64,000 bases of DNA from Fulvia fulva (lineage: Eukaryota; Ascomycota; Dothideomycetes; Mycosphaerellales; Mycosphaerellaceae), in the NCBI RefSeq assembly GCF_020509005.1, contig NC_063020.1:3348001-3412000 (forward strand), in the 5' to 3' direction. This document shows, piece after piece, positions 11,332-21,206 of the stretch (the stretch's first letter is position 1; every line of letters begins with the position of its first letter). Below the pieces are notes generated by a model that had not been told where the DNA came from, did no database searches, and saw only the letters and a list, made by a program, of their open reading frames with translations. A program made the translations under genes and the position numbers.

Positions 11332-11763
11332 GCGAGGTCACAAGAGGCGGAACATGAACAACACCCTTTCTTCTTTGCGTCCGACACGAAACACATGTAC
11401 TTTGAGTGTACTGGGCTCACTCGGAATGGGGAGAACGAATGTCTTCTTGCTTTAGAACCTGCCTGTGAGCGCAAGCTTTGAGCGGGCAGGAATAAACGTA
11501 GACTACAGATAGAACGTAGTGACCTGTATACAGCGTCTGCATATCTTCAGGCCCTGGCCACGATAATTCCTGCCAACCGATCTGACTCACTGCCACGATC
11601 GACTACTAAGGACAGGGTACTTACGTTCGAGCTTGGTGGTCTCATTCACTTGCTGCCAGCACATGGATTGATCAGGGTACCAGCAAACCTCAGCCGGACA
11701 TCATCGGCAATAAAACCTCAGCTACTTGTCGTCTTTTGCAACATCACCACCATCACCGCAAAC
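11332..11763. other. intergenic
   Basis: 432 bp with no recognisable feature: thioesterase 3' UTR followed by the promoter of the first L-P-x-E-L-R-N gene. Confidence 0.5.
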
Positions 11764-12436
11764 ATGTCAAAACGCCCGCACGACTCGAGTTCGAGCAGCT
11801 CGGAGGACGAGACAGGCGAACCACCGGCCAAGAAACTCAAGCAGGTATGTGAGGACAGCTGATACGCGCTGACGAATGTATGCTAACGCGAGACAGCGGG
11901 CGAAACACGACAGACCACCGCGGGCTAGTCTCTTGGGGCTTACGGGTGAGCTTCGCAACCAGATCTACAGACTCGCTATCGTGGGACCCGATCGAGTCAC
12001 CATAGATGCCGCCAACCCGGTACCACCGCAACCTGGCCTATTGAGAACCTGCCGACAACTACGCAACGAGACTCTGGACATATTCTACCGAGAAAATAGC
12101 TTCAGATATAGGGTAGTTGACTTGAAGTTGCCCATGCGGCCAGACTATCCTCGAGCGACAGTGTCAAAATACGTCGTGAGTTTCGCAGGAATCAGCACTG
12201 GCACACATGTACTCAATTGGCAGAACTTCTACCGATGGCTGAAGGACTATCACTACCACAGGGCGAACAGATTCCTCGCCGGACATAGTACACACTCGAT
12301 CAAGGCGTTGTGTGGCGCTTTCAAGATCGTCCGTCAACTCAGAACGAATCCGCAGATCAAGTGGGAAGAGGTCGAGAAAGTACTTGAGGCGTGGAAGGAG
12401 AGCGTTGCTTTCGGAGGCGCAATCACCTGGACATAG
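11764..12436 (+). CDS. small L-P-x-E-L-R-N family protein, copy 1
   Basis: Exons 11764-11844 and 11897-12436 (52-nt phase-0 intron with a CTAAC branch point), 206 aa. The first 27-codon exon encodes a Ser/acidic stretch ending in a lysine-rich patch (PPAKKLKQ), possibly a nuclear signal. The second exon starts with RASLLGLTGELRNQIYRLAI, the F-box/2EXR-like opening of this family, then LLRTCRQLRNETLDIFYRENSF, NWQNFYRWLKDY and an ending WEEVEKVLEAWKESVAFGG-like. Function is unknown. The opening resembles F-box-like motifs, so a role as a substrate adaptor is possible but unproven. At least seven relatives in various states lie in this window. Confidence 0.8.
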
Positions 12437-12717
12437 CAACCCACTCTGGAAGTCGCGCATCTTGTCCGGGCACGGGAACAGGCCACGCAGAAGCGTTACG
12501 GCTCAAGTCAGCGGTTCCAGTGCAAGATGGATGGCAGCGATCGCGAGATCACACAGAAGCAAATAAGCGGTTGGCTTGGTCTATTGCCTGCCGAGATGTT
12601 CAGCTTCTGGGCTACAGTGCGAAAATTCGAAATTGATTTCGAACAACTTCTTACGACTGCGCGCAGTCCTTTGCCCAGTCGCATCTTGCACCGACAATAC
12701 GGCCCATACCCTCACTT

Positions 12718-13423
12718 CTACGTCCAATCTGCACCAGCCCGCCCCTCAACCGACACCTTGTACGTCTCGAGAAGCTCCAGCACGTCGGTCCATGGCAACT
12801 TGTCACACATGCTTTCCACGAGATCGAATGATCGAGCCACAATGTTCCATTTGCGCCTTCGCACCTTTTCGGGATCTTCGAAGAAGTAGAAAACAATGGA
12901 GTTGTCGACATCTGCATGCTGTATGGGATGGAGGCGCAATATTCCGAGCTCATGAAAGTTCTGCAGCCACTCTCGCAGGTTGTTCCAGTCCATCCGCAAC
13001 GTGGTGACACTCAAGTCGAGGCCATCATTCAAGTACATTTGATGCAATGTTGCTTCTGACGAAGCCGTAAATCCATCTTGAATCGAGGTTGTTGCAAACC
13101 ACGGTGAAGTGGTTCTACAGCAAGTAGATGGACCTGGCTTCGTGACGAATCTGCCGGTTGACCGCAACGAGTCCTGGCGAAGTGTACCTTCCTTTCACCC
13201 AGATGGACTCTTCCGCGATGAGTGTGGCCTCGTAGATTCGGTTCATAAGCTCTGCCGGGAGCTCAAGTAGCGGCGATGGCTTGTTCTCCTCTGTCGGGGC
13301 TGAAACTCCAATACCATGACCTTTTGCTGCTCCTGATCTGAGCAAAGGTGTAGATGCTGCCTCCGTAGGTGTTTCGTTCGCCATCAATGGCGGCGGGACA
13401 TTTTCTACTCCGTCAGTGCGCAT
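12718..13423 (-). pseudogene. L-P-x-E-L-R-N family, copy 2, probably broken
   Basis: Begins at an ATG at 13423 with a Pro/Thr-rich leader, then PSPLLELPAELMNRIYEATLI and a conserved [18 protein letters not shown] at about 13115-13117 replaces the glutamate of the family's E-N-x-F motif (the text continues NHFTVVCNN). Further on, the homologous C-terminal part (DWNNLREWLQNF, LPWTDVLELLETYK) runs in another frame down to 12718, so a frameshift is also needed. A 54-nt intron spanning the stop could be drawn, but its donor (GTCCAT) is poor and it would delete conserved family residues. I therefore favour a decayed gene. Confidence 0.65.
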
Positions 13424-13781
13424 GCCGTCGGGATCTGCTTCTGGCCCTGGGATCGGGTGTCACGTCGGTGATGCAACAGTTGTCCGGCGGGACTGATACA
13501 AACGTCGTACTTGAACTTTCGAAGTGAATGATTATTTGCGCCGGACCAGCTTGCTGCGAACTTGAAGTTGGCGTGCGAAGGATAGAAGAGAAGTGAAAAA
13601 AGTCGCGACGAGAATCGCGTGGCGTTTGCCCTGCATTAGCGCGAACAACATGTGAAGAAGCGACGAAACGGCATTACGACATTACTTCGTGACAGACATG
13701 TCTCACTTGACCTCTGCATCGTCAATATCCACCACTTCCTCTCAACACTTGCTCGCCATAACCACCACCACCACCACCATA
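13424..13781. other. intergenic
   Basis: 358 bp between divergent family members. It holds low-complexity CCA/ACC runs before the ATG at 13782 and nothing else that I recognise. An in-frame ATG at 13698 could add 28 residues to the next gene. Confidence 0.4.
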
Positions 13782-14447
13782 ATGTTTAAGAGGAAGTTTG
13801 GTAGCACATCCGAAGATATCGAGGAGGAAGGTGCGATGCATCAAGACAAGAAGAGCAAACAGGTGAGCTCGAGACCGGCATGCTTCAAGCGCGTCACGCT
13901 AACCAAGCGTCTGCAGGAACACCACGTACCCAATCCACAAGCAACTCTACTGGGGCTACCTGGGGAACTGCGCAATCGCATCTACCGTCTCGCGCTCTTC
14001 GAGGAAAACCGCATTAAGATCGACGCCACCAACCACACCCTCCCACCACTCCTTCGCACCTGCCGGCAGATCCGAAACGAAGCGACCTCCATACACCTGA
14101 AGGAGAACAGATTCGGCATTGTGATCCATAACCTCTACCCACAAGCGCCTGTCGCGAGCTCTGGACACTGGTACGTGAAGACCAAGTACACGGTCTCCTG
14201 GAGTGGCGTCGCCAACTGGGAGAATCTCAAGGCGTGGATGAAGCTCAGGTACAATCACGAGCTGTGTGGCGCGAAAGCATCGAACAGTCCTGTCAACCTG
14301 GTATTGAGTGGTGCTGCTGGGGGTGCTTCCAAGATGGTGAAGCTGATGCGAGCCAAGGGGCTGACGTGGGATGATATTGAGCCCATGCTGGAGGAGTATA
14401 AGCTCGGGGTTGAGCATTCTCATGGGCAGATGCAGTTTTGGAGATAG
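13782..14447 (+). CDS. small L-P-x-E-L-R-N family protein, copy 3
   Basis: Exons 13782-13862 and 13917-14447 (54-nt phase-0 intron), 203 aa. As in copy 1, exon 1 has 27 codons with an acidic centre and a lysine-rich end (QDKKSKQ). Exon 2 carries PQATLLGLPGELRNRIYRLAL, the conserved PPLLRTCRQIRNEATSIHLK followed by ENRF, a W-x-N-L-K-x-W stretch (NWENLKAWMK) and an ending WDDIEPMLEEYK. The intron position and phase match copies 1, 7 and 8, showing descent from one intron-bearing ancestor. The upstream ATG at 13698 would give a Ser/Thr-rich extension not shared by relatives, so 13782 is preferred. Function unknown. Confidence 0.8.
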   Translation: MFKRKFGSTSEDIEEEGAMHQDKKSKQVSSRPACFKRVTLTKRLQEHHVPNPQATLLGLPGELRNRIYRLALFEENRIKIDATNHTLPPLLRTCRQIRNEATSIHLKENRFGIVIHNLYPQAPVASSGHWYVKTKYTVSWSGVANWENLKAWMKLRYNHELCGAKASNSPVNLVLSGAAGGASKMVKLMRAKGLTWDDIEPMLEEYKLGVEHSHGQMQFWR

Positions 14448-14679
14448 GGAAGTGGAAGCTGTCGACGGTCCGAGTATAAGGCATTCACTGTGAGCATTTC
14501 TGTGTTCTTGCCCTTTCCCTGGCTGTGAGCCTTGTGAAGCTAACGGAAGCCGTTAGTGGATCCCGTACAAGCTGTTACTGCAAGCACATGATCCCAGTAG
14601 CTCTTGCTCCCTTTGTCACCTACACCCAATCGACGTTTTCTGGTTACGTCTTTCACGTTCACAATACATCGATTCAGAC

Positions 14680-15411
14680 ATGGTCAAGAAGTTTCTGAAT
14701 TTTCTCTTTATCCTGAAGTGGTTGGGCCTCCCATGTAAAGTGAGTTGAGCCTTGCCCGTAATGTAGCGCACAGATCACACTGACGAATCAATTCTTCAAG
14801 AAACCACAGCGCAGTTCGGTCAGCTCGAGAACCGGTCTACTTGGCCTGCCGCCAGAGCTTCGCAACAGAATCTACCGCTTCGTGCTCGTAGTAAGCGATA
14901 AATATGACAACTTACGAGTGGACAACAGCAACCACATGGAATCTGGTTTGCTAAGCTCCTGCCTTCAAATTCGAATTGAGGCAAAAAAGATCTTTCTTCA
15001 CGAGAACAAGTTCGCCACCGTGGTGCAAGACTACAAACTCCAAGTACCACTGCGCAGCTCGAGTCATTGGATCAATCAAACAGCATTCGGGGTTGTATAC
15101 TATGGCGGTACATCAGCCAGCCCGGCCCTCCGCACAGCATCCCCCATTGAGCTGACGATGTTTGTGCAGGCTCAAACTGGTCGAACCTCAAGGACTGGAT
15201 CCAGCTGCACCTAGCCCACGAGGTCGGACATCCCGCTACAGCACCATTCGGACAACCAGTGCATAGCGCGAGTAGTGTAGCGAAGAACGCTTTCACGATC
15301 GCTCGTGCAATGAAAGGAACTTCCGCGTCCTGGGAGGAGATTGAGATCGTTCTCGAAGCGTACAAGGAAGGCATCGATGGAAGTCATGGCTCCAAACCTT
15401 TCTGGACCTGA
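14680..15411 (+). CDS. small L-P-x-E-L-R-N family protein, copy 4
   Basis: Exons 14680-14739, 14801-15107 and 15170-15411 (introns 61 and 62 nt), 202 aa. Exon 1 (20 codons) is hydrophobic-basic rather than acidic-basic, so it differs from the other copies. Exon 2 starts near the family motif GLLGLPPELRNRIYRFVL and includes SGLLSSCLQIRIEAKKIFLH then ENKF. The second intron, unique to this copy, splits the codon before SNWSNLKDWIQLHL; its donor is GTACAT, weaker than usual, but it is needed to join two conserved parts. The end is WEEIEIVLEAYKEGIDG-like and FWT. If the intron were not used, the protein would lose its C-terminal third. Confidence 0.72.
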
Positions 15412-15632
15412 AGCATGCAATCAGTAGTAACATCATGTCGGGGCGAAGCAGGCTCAGGGCATACACTCACAAGAAGCAGACTCCACCAGAAGCAATGAAT
15501 CGCGTGCGCCTCGATCTCAACTTCACTAGGGCCTTTTACGCCTGTCCGTGAGATACGCGCTAGGCTTAAGCAGAGGACGGACTCATCTTCCGAAAGAATG
15601 CTCACTCCATACAAGAAACACTACAACAAGAC

Positions 15633-16910
15633 TCACAAACTCCCACTCCCCAACCTCCCCCTAACATACCTCAACCCCTCCACAACCCCCTCAGCCCTCT
15701 CTCTAATCCCCAACCCCTTCCTCACTTCCACCTCGAGATCATCCGCCGCTCTCCCCAACGCACCTTCACTCGTCTTCTTCTTCAATCCCTTCTCCTTCCC
15801 CGTCTCGCTTCCACTTCTACTCAAACTCGGCCTTTCCTCCTCCACCGGGTTAGCGCCAAGCGGACTAGGAACCAGCGGGATACCGCTCATACTCTTACGC
15901 TTACGACGTTTAGAACTTTCAAGGAGATCCGTCATGGAGGGGAGTGTAGTCTTCTCTTCCGTGGGGGTGAGAGACTTCGTAGATTTGGCGGGCTTGGCGG
16001 GAACGAGAGGTTCGAGGTAGTCGGAGGAGTGAGGGTCTGAGATTGTTAGGAGGATGTCGTCGAAGGTTGTGTTGCTGTTCCCACTACCCTTCGTGGTCGC
16101 TTCAGGGATGGCTAAAGTAGTCGTTGGGACATTCTCTTTGTTATCACTCGCAGCTGGCGATGTCGTCGGCGGTGGCGAGGAAGGGACGGTAGTGGAGGTC
16201 GTTCTGCTTCTCGTCGATGTGGAAGTGGACGAAGGGCTCGGATCGTCTTGAACACCGAATTGCTTGCCCCATCGACATTCACTGGGATAATCACATTTCC
16301 CCCAGCATTCCTTCTTCGGTTTCTCCCAGAAGCGGCCCATCATGAGTTCTGGCGAGGTCAGGTACGACGTCGATGTCGTGGCAGTAGGTTTCCTGCTCCA
16401 AACGCCGCTGAACCACCTTCCCTCATCCGGCACGGCGGGAACGTTGAACGCCTCCATCAAAGCCGCCTCAGCGTTCATCAAAGCGTCCGCGGCATCGGCC
16501 TGTTCCTGAAGCTGCCGTCTCCACTTGCCCCAAGCTTTCCAGCCTTGGTAGTCGAACTCGCTGGCGCAGGCTTGGTGGCGGAGGGTTTTCTTGTAGCCGT
16601 TTCTCTTGCTGCGTTTGACGACTGTGGTGCCGGCGCAGAACAAGTGGCCGTCGTCGAGGCAGCGGCGGGTTACGCCGAGTTGGTAGACGCGGTTACAGCG
16701 GTGGCATTGCCAGAGCCAGTGGAGAGGCTCAGGGGGTGGTGGTTGCAGTTGTGCAGTGGCTTTGAGCTTCGAGTTGTCGTTGGTGGGCTTTGAGAATTTC
16801 TGCATATGAGGCGGTGGAGAGATCGGGAGGAGGGGAGAGAAGGGTGTGGGTGGGATTGCGAGGTGGGAGGACTTGAATGGTGCTGGACTGATGGTGAGCT
16901 GGCGAGGCAT
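15633..16910 (-). CDS. conserved fungal protein with Cys-rich putative zinc region
   Basis: A single exon of 425 aa from an ATG at 16910. After a Pro-rich leader (residues 1-60) comes WQCHRCNRVYQLGVTRRCLD with DGHLFCAG and then HQACASEFDYQGWKAWGKWR; a second Cys cluster ECWGKCDYPSECRWG lies near residue 200-215. The C-x2-C...C...C layout suggests zinc binding. The second half is Ser/Thr/Pro-rich with a KRRKRKSMSG basic patch, likely disordered and possibly nuclear. I recognise the general pattern from uncharacterised Dothideomycete/Eurotiomycete proteins but know no function. It lies downstream of, and on the same strand as, the sorting nexin gene. Confidence 0.72.
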   Translation of the reverse strand: MPRQLTISPAPFKSSHLAIPPTPFSPLLPISPPPHMQKFSKPTNDNSKLKATAQLQPPPPEPLHWLWQCHRCNRVYQLGVTRRCLDDGHLFCAGTTVVKRSKRNGYKKTLRHQACASEFDYQGWKAWGKWRRQLQEQADAADALMNAEAALMEAFNVPAVPDEGRWFSGVWSRKPTATTSTSYLTSPELMMGRFWEKPKKECWGKCDYPSECRWGKQFGVQDDPSPSSTSTSTRSRTTSTTVPSSPPPTTSPAASDNKENVPTTTLAIPEATTKGSGNSNTTFDDILLTISDPHSSDYLEPLVPAKPAKSTKSLTPTEEKTTLPSMTDLLESSKRRKRKSMSGIPLVPSPLGANPVEEERPSLSRSGSETGKEKGLKKKTSEGALGRAADDLEVEVRKGLGIRERAEGVVEGLRYVRGRLGSGSL

Positions 16911-17598
16911 TGTAGCTATTCTGCTGGCGGTCGTCTGTAGGTGCTAGTGTCTGGTGACGAAGTCCTGCTTCGTGCTTGACGTTCTGCCTAGGCGATAATC
17001 AAAGTTTAAGGATAGTGGTGATGGACACAGTCCGTCAAGCAACGCGAAGAGTGCAGATAGCAGACGAGAAGGTACGGAGCGAGGGAACCGTCGTCTTGGG
17101 ATGGTATGCTCTACTATGTCGCAAATTACCGTTACTAGGACAAAGAGCGTGGATGCCGTGCAGGTGGGACCTCATGAGATATCCTTTGTCCGAGACATCC
17201 CATTCTTTGTCGACAGTAGGTCGGGCCGCCACTCACCAATACAGCTGACTCGTATGCAAGTCTTTGTCCTGCGGCGTGTGCGGTGGTCGGCGGATTGCAT
17301 GAGCTTCCGATCCCATGTAACACCACCGGGCGATGCAGGCATGGAAGTGAACAGTCGAGGGTTGCCACCATCTCGCAGGCTACAATACCCAGACAATGTC
17401 CGTGATCGAGATGATCACCCAATTGGCAACTTTCAAGGTCGTCCTCGGGGGGGCTCTGGGCCTTTTATGCGATAGCCAACGTGCTCGCGATGTGCCAAGA
17501 TATGGTCGTCTTGTCACACCAAAGTCGGGTATCGATAAGTCCTTTGTTCATACTGACAGATTGTGCATCTCCCGGATGACTCCCGGCACAAAGCAAAA
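16911..17598. other. intergenic
   Basis: 688 bp between two leftward genes. No supported gene or RNA; presumably the 3' UTR of the sorting nexin and the promoter of the Cys-rich protein. Confidence 0.5.
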
Positions 17599-20500
17599 TC
17601 AGTGCGTTACGACCCGAAGCGCTTGGAGCATGAGGCCGAAGATGAGTCCGCGGCTCACTTCCGGGACTTGAAGACAATCGAAGACCTTGCCCAAGGCCTC
17701 ACCACTTGCTGCAGCGCCCATGACACTGGTCAGAGCTTGTGGCATACCCTTCGTCACGAGAAGCTTTCTCGCCTTGGTACGTAGTTCCTCCTTTTGCTCG
17801 TCGGTCTTCTCTGGGTAATCGCGCTTCCATATCTCCATCTCTTCAGCGGTTGGCAAGGTGTTCTCCCGAAGCTTGTATATCTGGTGTGCTAGTCCAGAGT
17901 CATTGAGGTTGGCATCGAGCATGGACGTCTGCAGTAGGTCTCGGATAGACCCCAGCTGCGGATTGCCTGGTCGTAGCAAGAAGGTCTTGGCGGCTGTCAG
18001 CAAGGTCCTTCGAATCTGCCATGCGCCAGATAGTTGATAGAGTTCACTGATGACTGCGAACATCAGCTCCACAGCGACTGAGGTCTCTCGCTCGCTCAGA
18101 GGTTCCTTCTTCTTTGGCTCCTGCTTCGCTGGCCGCGGTGGTGTGGCAGGTGCAAAGTCATCAGCCCCGTTCGACTGTGCTAAGCGCTGGTCAAGATTGG
18201 TGGACCTCTGAGAGCGGAACGTGTCGGTGCTCTTTCTGCTGGGCGAAGATGGTGCATCATAGTCGGCTGGCATTTCTGATGGCGGTGGCGGCAAGTTGAT
18301 GCTCTCGTATATCGATGCATTTGCGGGGAGTTGTTCAGTGGATGTTGTTGGCGAAGGGAGTATTTCTGCAGTGTGGCCGAGCTCAGGATGGCTGACGATG
18401 CTCTCTGGTCTGCTAACAGTCGTGCTTGGTCTCGGTCTGGACTCGACACTAGCAGACGTCGCAGCACTGCCTCGCCGCGTCTCTTGCACTGCTTGTGGCA
18501 CCACACGAAACGAGTCCTGACTCTGTCGTCCGGCTTCCGTCGAGCTAGCATAGCCATCAGTCTGGAAAGACTGCCTTGTGCTGATACTCGGTCGAGGTTT
18601 GTGGCTCTCATCTGTGGTACCAGACAAGCTTGCGTTTGTCGTTGACCTGGTCAGGTTGACCTGCGATGTACCAGCCTTCTTGCCTCCAACCAGACCTGCG
18701 ACTCCGCCAAAGACGGCTTTACCGCCGCCAGCGACGCCTTTGAACACAGCATTACCACCTCCTGCAACTTGCTTAGGTGCTTTGGTAAGCACATTCATCA
18801 TATCGCCTCCAATCTTGCCAAACGCATCGGGAGTCGGCCAGCCGAATCCTTTCGATGCTCCAGGAGACTTGTTAAGTCCTCGATCCTTCTCCAGAAATCG
18901 TTTCATGCCTTCACATTCAGCTAAAGGCTGATAGCGTACAGCGTCAGTGATATACCGCTCAAGCTCCGTTCGCAGCGACGCCTTCGTGTGCACCTTCCAT
19001 TTCGGCAGCTCTGCCCAGGTAAACTGCACTCCGGTGATAACGGAAATGCGCCTGAGCACTTCATGCAACATTTCAAAGTCCTGATACTTTCGTGCCATCA
19101 TCCAGCCAGGGAAAGCGGACGAGGCGGGCTCGATCTGCAGCAGGTAATCCCAATCCGGCCTCGACTTGATCGAGCCTTTGCCCGGATCACCATCATCGAA
19201 GATAGCGATGGTGGCATTGTGGAGTGTCAGCACCGCGGGCGAGGGGCGAGCAGGAGAATGCACAGGACTTTCGCCGGCAAGTGCTGTTGGCACCGCATTT
19301 GGCACCAGCATGTCGAAGCTGGTGAACTGAGTGTCTGGTGTACTTGGCTTCCCGTTGATAATAGACGAGTCGTCACCAGAAGTCATAGACTCGAATTCTG
19401 CTCGGTCCTGACCGCTCTGGCTGGACGAAGGCGTAGGTGCACCTTGTGTCGCACCATCTGAGCTGTCCTCTGCAATTGTAGGTGTAGCCTGTCTTTGCTG
19501 ATCATTGTCCGCTTTGCGCCTGTCTTCCTCAATCATCATCTCGGTAAGCCTCCGTGCTTCCTGCATCGCCTCGTCCATCGCCTCTTCAGCTTTGCTCATC
19601 TTACGTCTGTGTGCTTTCTGAGATGCAGTGTCCGTGCTGCTGCGCGCTGCTCCTTCTTTTTTGCTCTTCACCTCAGCCACACCTTTAGATATCTGCTCGT
19701 CAATCTTCGGAGTGTCGGGCTGTGCTCTACCTTCCACTCCAGCATCAACAATATCCATAACCTCTTTCGTGGTCTCCGACTCTTCAAGGCCATACACTAT
19801 CCAATCGTTGATCCATTCCGGCTTCGAGCACATCTCCACAGTATAGCCAAGGACCAGCTGTGCGAGCACTTGCTTGAGGAAGACGTGGACTGGCGGACAG
19901 TTGTACGACTTGGGGTCCAGGTATGACTGCAAAATATCCTCCGAGGCGTCTGCCAGCTTCAACTTCTGCGATTCCTGATCAAGCATATAGGCTAAGCTGC
20001 AGTCTGGCTTCAGTTTGATATATGCTCTGATCGCTTCCTGGGGCGGTGTATTGGGTGAAGCATTGAGGGCGACGGAAAGTTCCTGGAGGAACACAATGAT
20101 GATCGAAGTAGCGTTGGTCACGAAGTCAAGGAAAGCGTCGGCAGGTCTCTTCCTCCCTAGATGGCCAGACAGCGACAGCATGAAGGCCGTGAACGTCTGT
20201 CTACAGGCATCTGGGAAGCTCTGCTCACCCGGAAGCGTAGGGTCGTACCAGTAATGAACATAGTCCTTGATGACAGCATCGGTGAATGTGTTCAACGCAG
20301 CAGCAGTCTCCGGCTGGAACGCAGAGTAGTCCAGCGCCTGGTTCGCATAGACTCTAGCATCCGCAGCCTTGACATCGTCCTGCCCACTCCGCCTCCACTC
20401 CAGCACCCTCCTAGCCACTTCCACACCGGCCTCACGCCTCCTGTCCTGCTCTGCTTTCTTCGTTGCTTCGTCTCGGTGGCCATATCGTATACCTTCCCAT

Positions 20501-20820
20501 GTCGTCTTTAGCACTACTCCTCCTGCGACGCCGATGATGACCAGTCCGACCCTCCCGAGCACAAGATACGTGGTGGCTCCCAGGCCAACGAGACAGGCAG
20601 CCAGGGTCTCGTTCGATGCGTGGGACAAGAAGTCCAAAGCAGTGTCCGTCAACCGCTGCAGTGCTGATGCGCCCGAGGTGGTGCTGGATGTGCGAGCAGA
20701 AGGCGTGTCTTCAGCATTCTCCTTCTTCACCGACGACGGGTCGTCAACAGCGGATTCGTCCGGTACAGCCACGGGAGCGTTGTCGCCAGCGTCGGCCACC
20801 TCAGGTCTCGTGTCAGCCAT
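17599..20820 (-). CDS. PXA-PX-nexin-C sorting nexin (Mdm1/SNX19-like)
   Basis: A single exon of 1,073 aa from the ATG at 20820; the frame extends upstream, but only the ATG before ADTRPEVAD looks like a start. Two hydrophobic stretches around residues 75-115 (CLVGLGATTYLVLG, VGLVIIGVAGGVVL) are likely an ER membrane hairpin. The PXA domain follows (ALNTFTDAVIKDYVHYWY through DPKSYNCPPVHVFLKQVL), then an acidic/Ser linker with coiled-coil potential (EAMDEAMQEARRL). The PX domain contains WMMARKYQDFEMLHEVLRR and RTELERYITDAV. A Gly/Lys-rich linker precedes the C-terminal nexin domain (AVELMFAVISELYQL, RRTLLTAAKTFLL). No RGS domain is seen, so the order matches SNX19-type proteins. Family knowledge: lipid-binding tethers at ER-vacuole/endosome contacts. 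Confidence 0.88.
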   Translation of the reverse strand: MADTRPEVADAGDNAPVAVPDESAVDDPSSVKKENAEDTPSARTSSTTSGASALQRLTDTALDFLSHASNETLAACLVGLGATTYLVLGRVGLVIIGVAGGVVLKTTWEGIRYGHRDEATKKAEQDRRREAGVEVARRVLEWRRSGQDDVKAADARVYANQALDYSAFQPETAAALNTFTDAVIKDYVHYWYDPTLPGEQSFPDACRQTFTAFMLSLSGHLGRKRPADAFLDFVTNATSIIIVFLQELSVALNASPNTPPQEAIRAYIKLKPDCSLAYMLDQESQKLKLADASEDILQSYLDPKSYNCPPVHVFLKQVLAQLVLGYTVEMCSKPEWINDWIVYGLEESETTKEVMDIVDAGVEGRAQPDTPKIDEQISKGVAEVKSKKEGAARSSTDTASQKAHRRKMSKAEEAMDEAMQEARRLTEMMIEEDRRKADNDQQRQATPTIAEDSSDGATQGAPTPSSSQSGQDRAEFESMTSGDDSSIINGKPSTPDTQFTSFDMLVPNAVPTALAGESPVHSPARPSPAVLTLHNATIAIFDDGDPGKGSIKSRPDWDYLLQIEPASSAFPGWMMARKYQDFEMLHEVLRRISVITGVQFTWAELPKWKVHTKASLRTELERYITDAVRYQPLAECEGMKRFLEKDRGLNKSPGASKGFGWPTPDAFGKIGGDMMNVLTKAPKQVAGGGNAVFKGVAGGGKAVFGGVAGLVGGKKAGTSQVNLTRSTTNASLSGTTDESHKPRPSISTRQSFQTDGYASSTEAGRQSQDSFRVVPQAVQETRRGSAATSASVESRPRPSTTVSRPESIVSHPELGHTAEILPSPTTSTEQLPANASIYESINLPPPPSEMPADYDAPSSPSRKSTDTFRSQRSTNLDQRLAQSNGADDFAPATPPRPAKQEPKKKEPLSERETSVAVELMFAVISELYQLSGAWQIRRTLLTAAKTFLLRPGNPQLGSIRDLLQTSMLDANLNDSGLAHQIYKLRENTLPTAEEMEIWKRDYPEKTDEQKEELRTKARKLLVTKGMPQALTSVMGAAASGEALGKVFDCLQVPEVSRGLIFGLMLQALRVVTH

Positions 20821-21206
20821 TGTCGCGAATGGTGAGTCCTCTATGCATTGCGCGCACGTAACATGTTCGAAGCAAAAGAAGAAATCTAACCAAACATTGG
20901 TGAGAAACAGTGTCGGTCTGCACCGCAGCATTACGAGAAACGCGCATATCGCGCTCGGTCTCATCAATTCCAGACCAGGATCCGCCAGACCCTGACCAGC
21001 AGCCAACTCGTCCTAGCGTACTCTGGCTGGCGTACTCCAAAATAAAGCAGTTGAGTCAGGCCATCCTGCGACTCGGCAGACAATTGCATCGATACGCCCG
21101 ACAGAGACACTCAGTGCTGTCTGCACGAACTCGACAGGCAGATCGGCAGTCATACGTTCTACCACACCTCTCATTCTCCGACTTCGACTTTCTCCAACAA
21201 CTCGAC
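20821..21206. other. divergent promoter between sorting nexin and TyrRS
   Basis: 386 bp. The TyrRS reading frame stays open upstream of its ATG for almost all of this interval without another ATG. I read it as 5' UTR. Confidence 0.5.

Noticed and set aside
20910..21206. In-frame, Arg-rich extension upstream of the TyrRS ATG that could be a mitochondrial signal from a non-ATG start
   Set aside because: There is no ATG and no conserved near-cognate context. Filamentous fungi normally have a separate mitochondrial TyrRS, and the stretch overlaps the divergent promoter.
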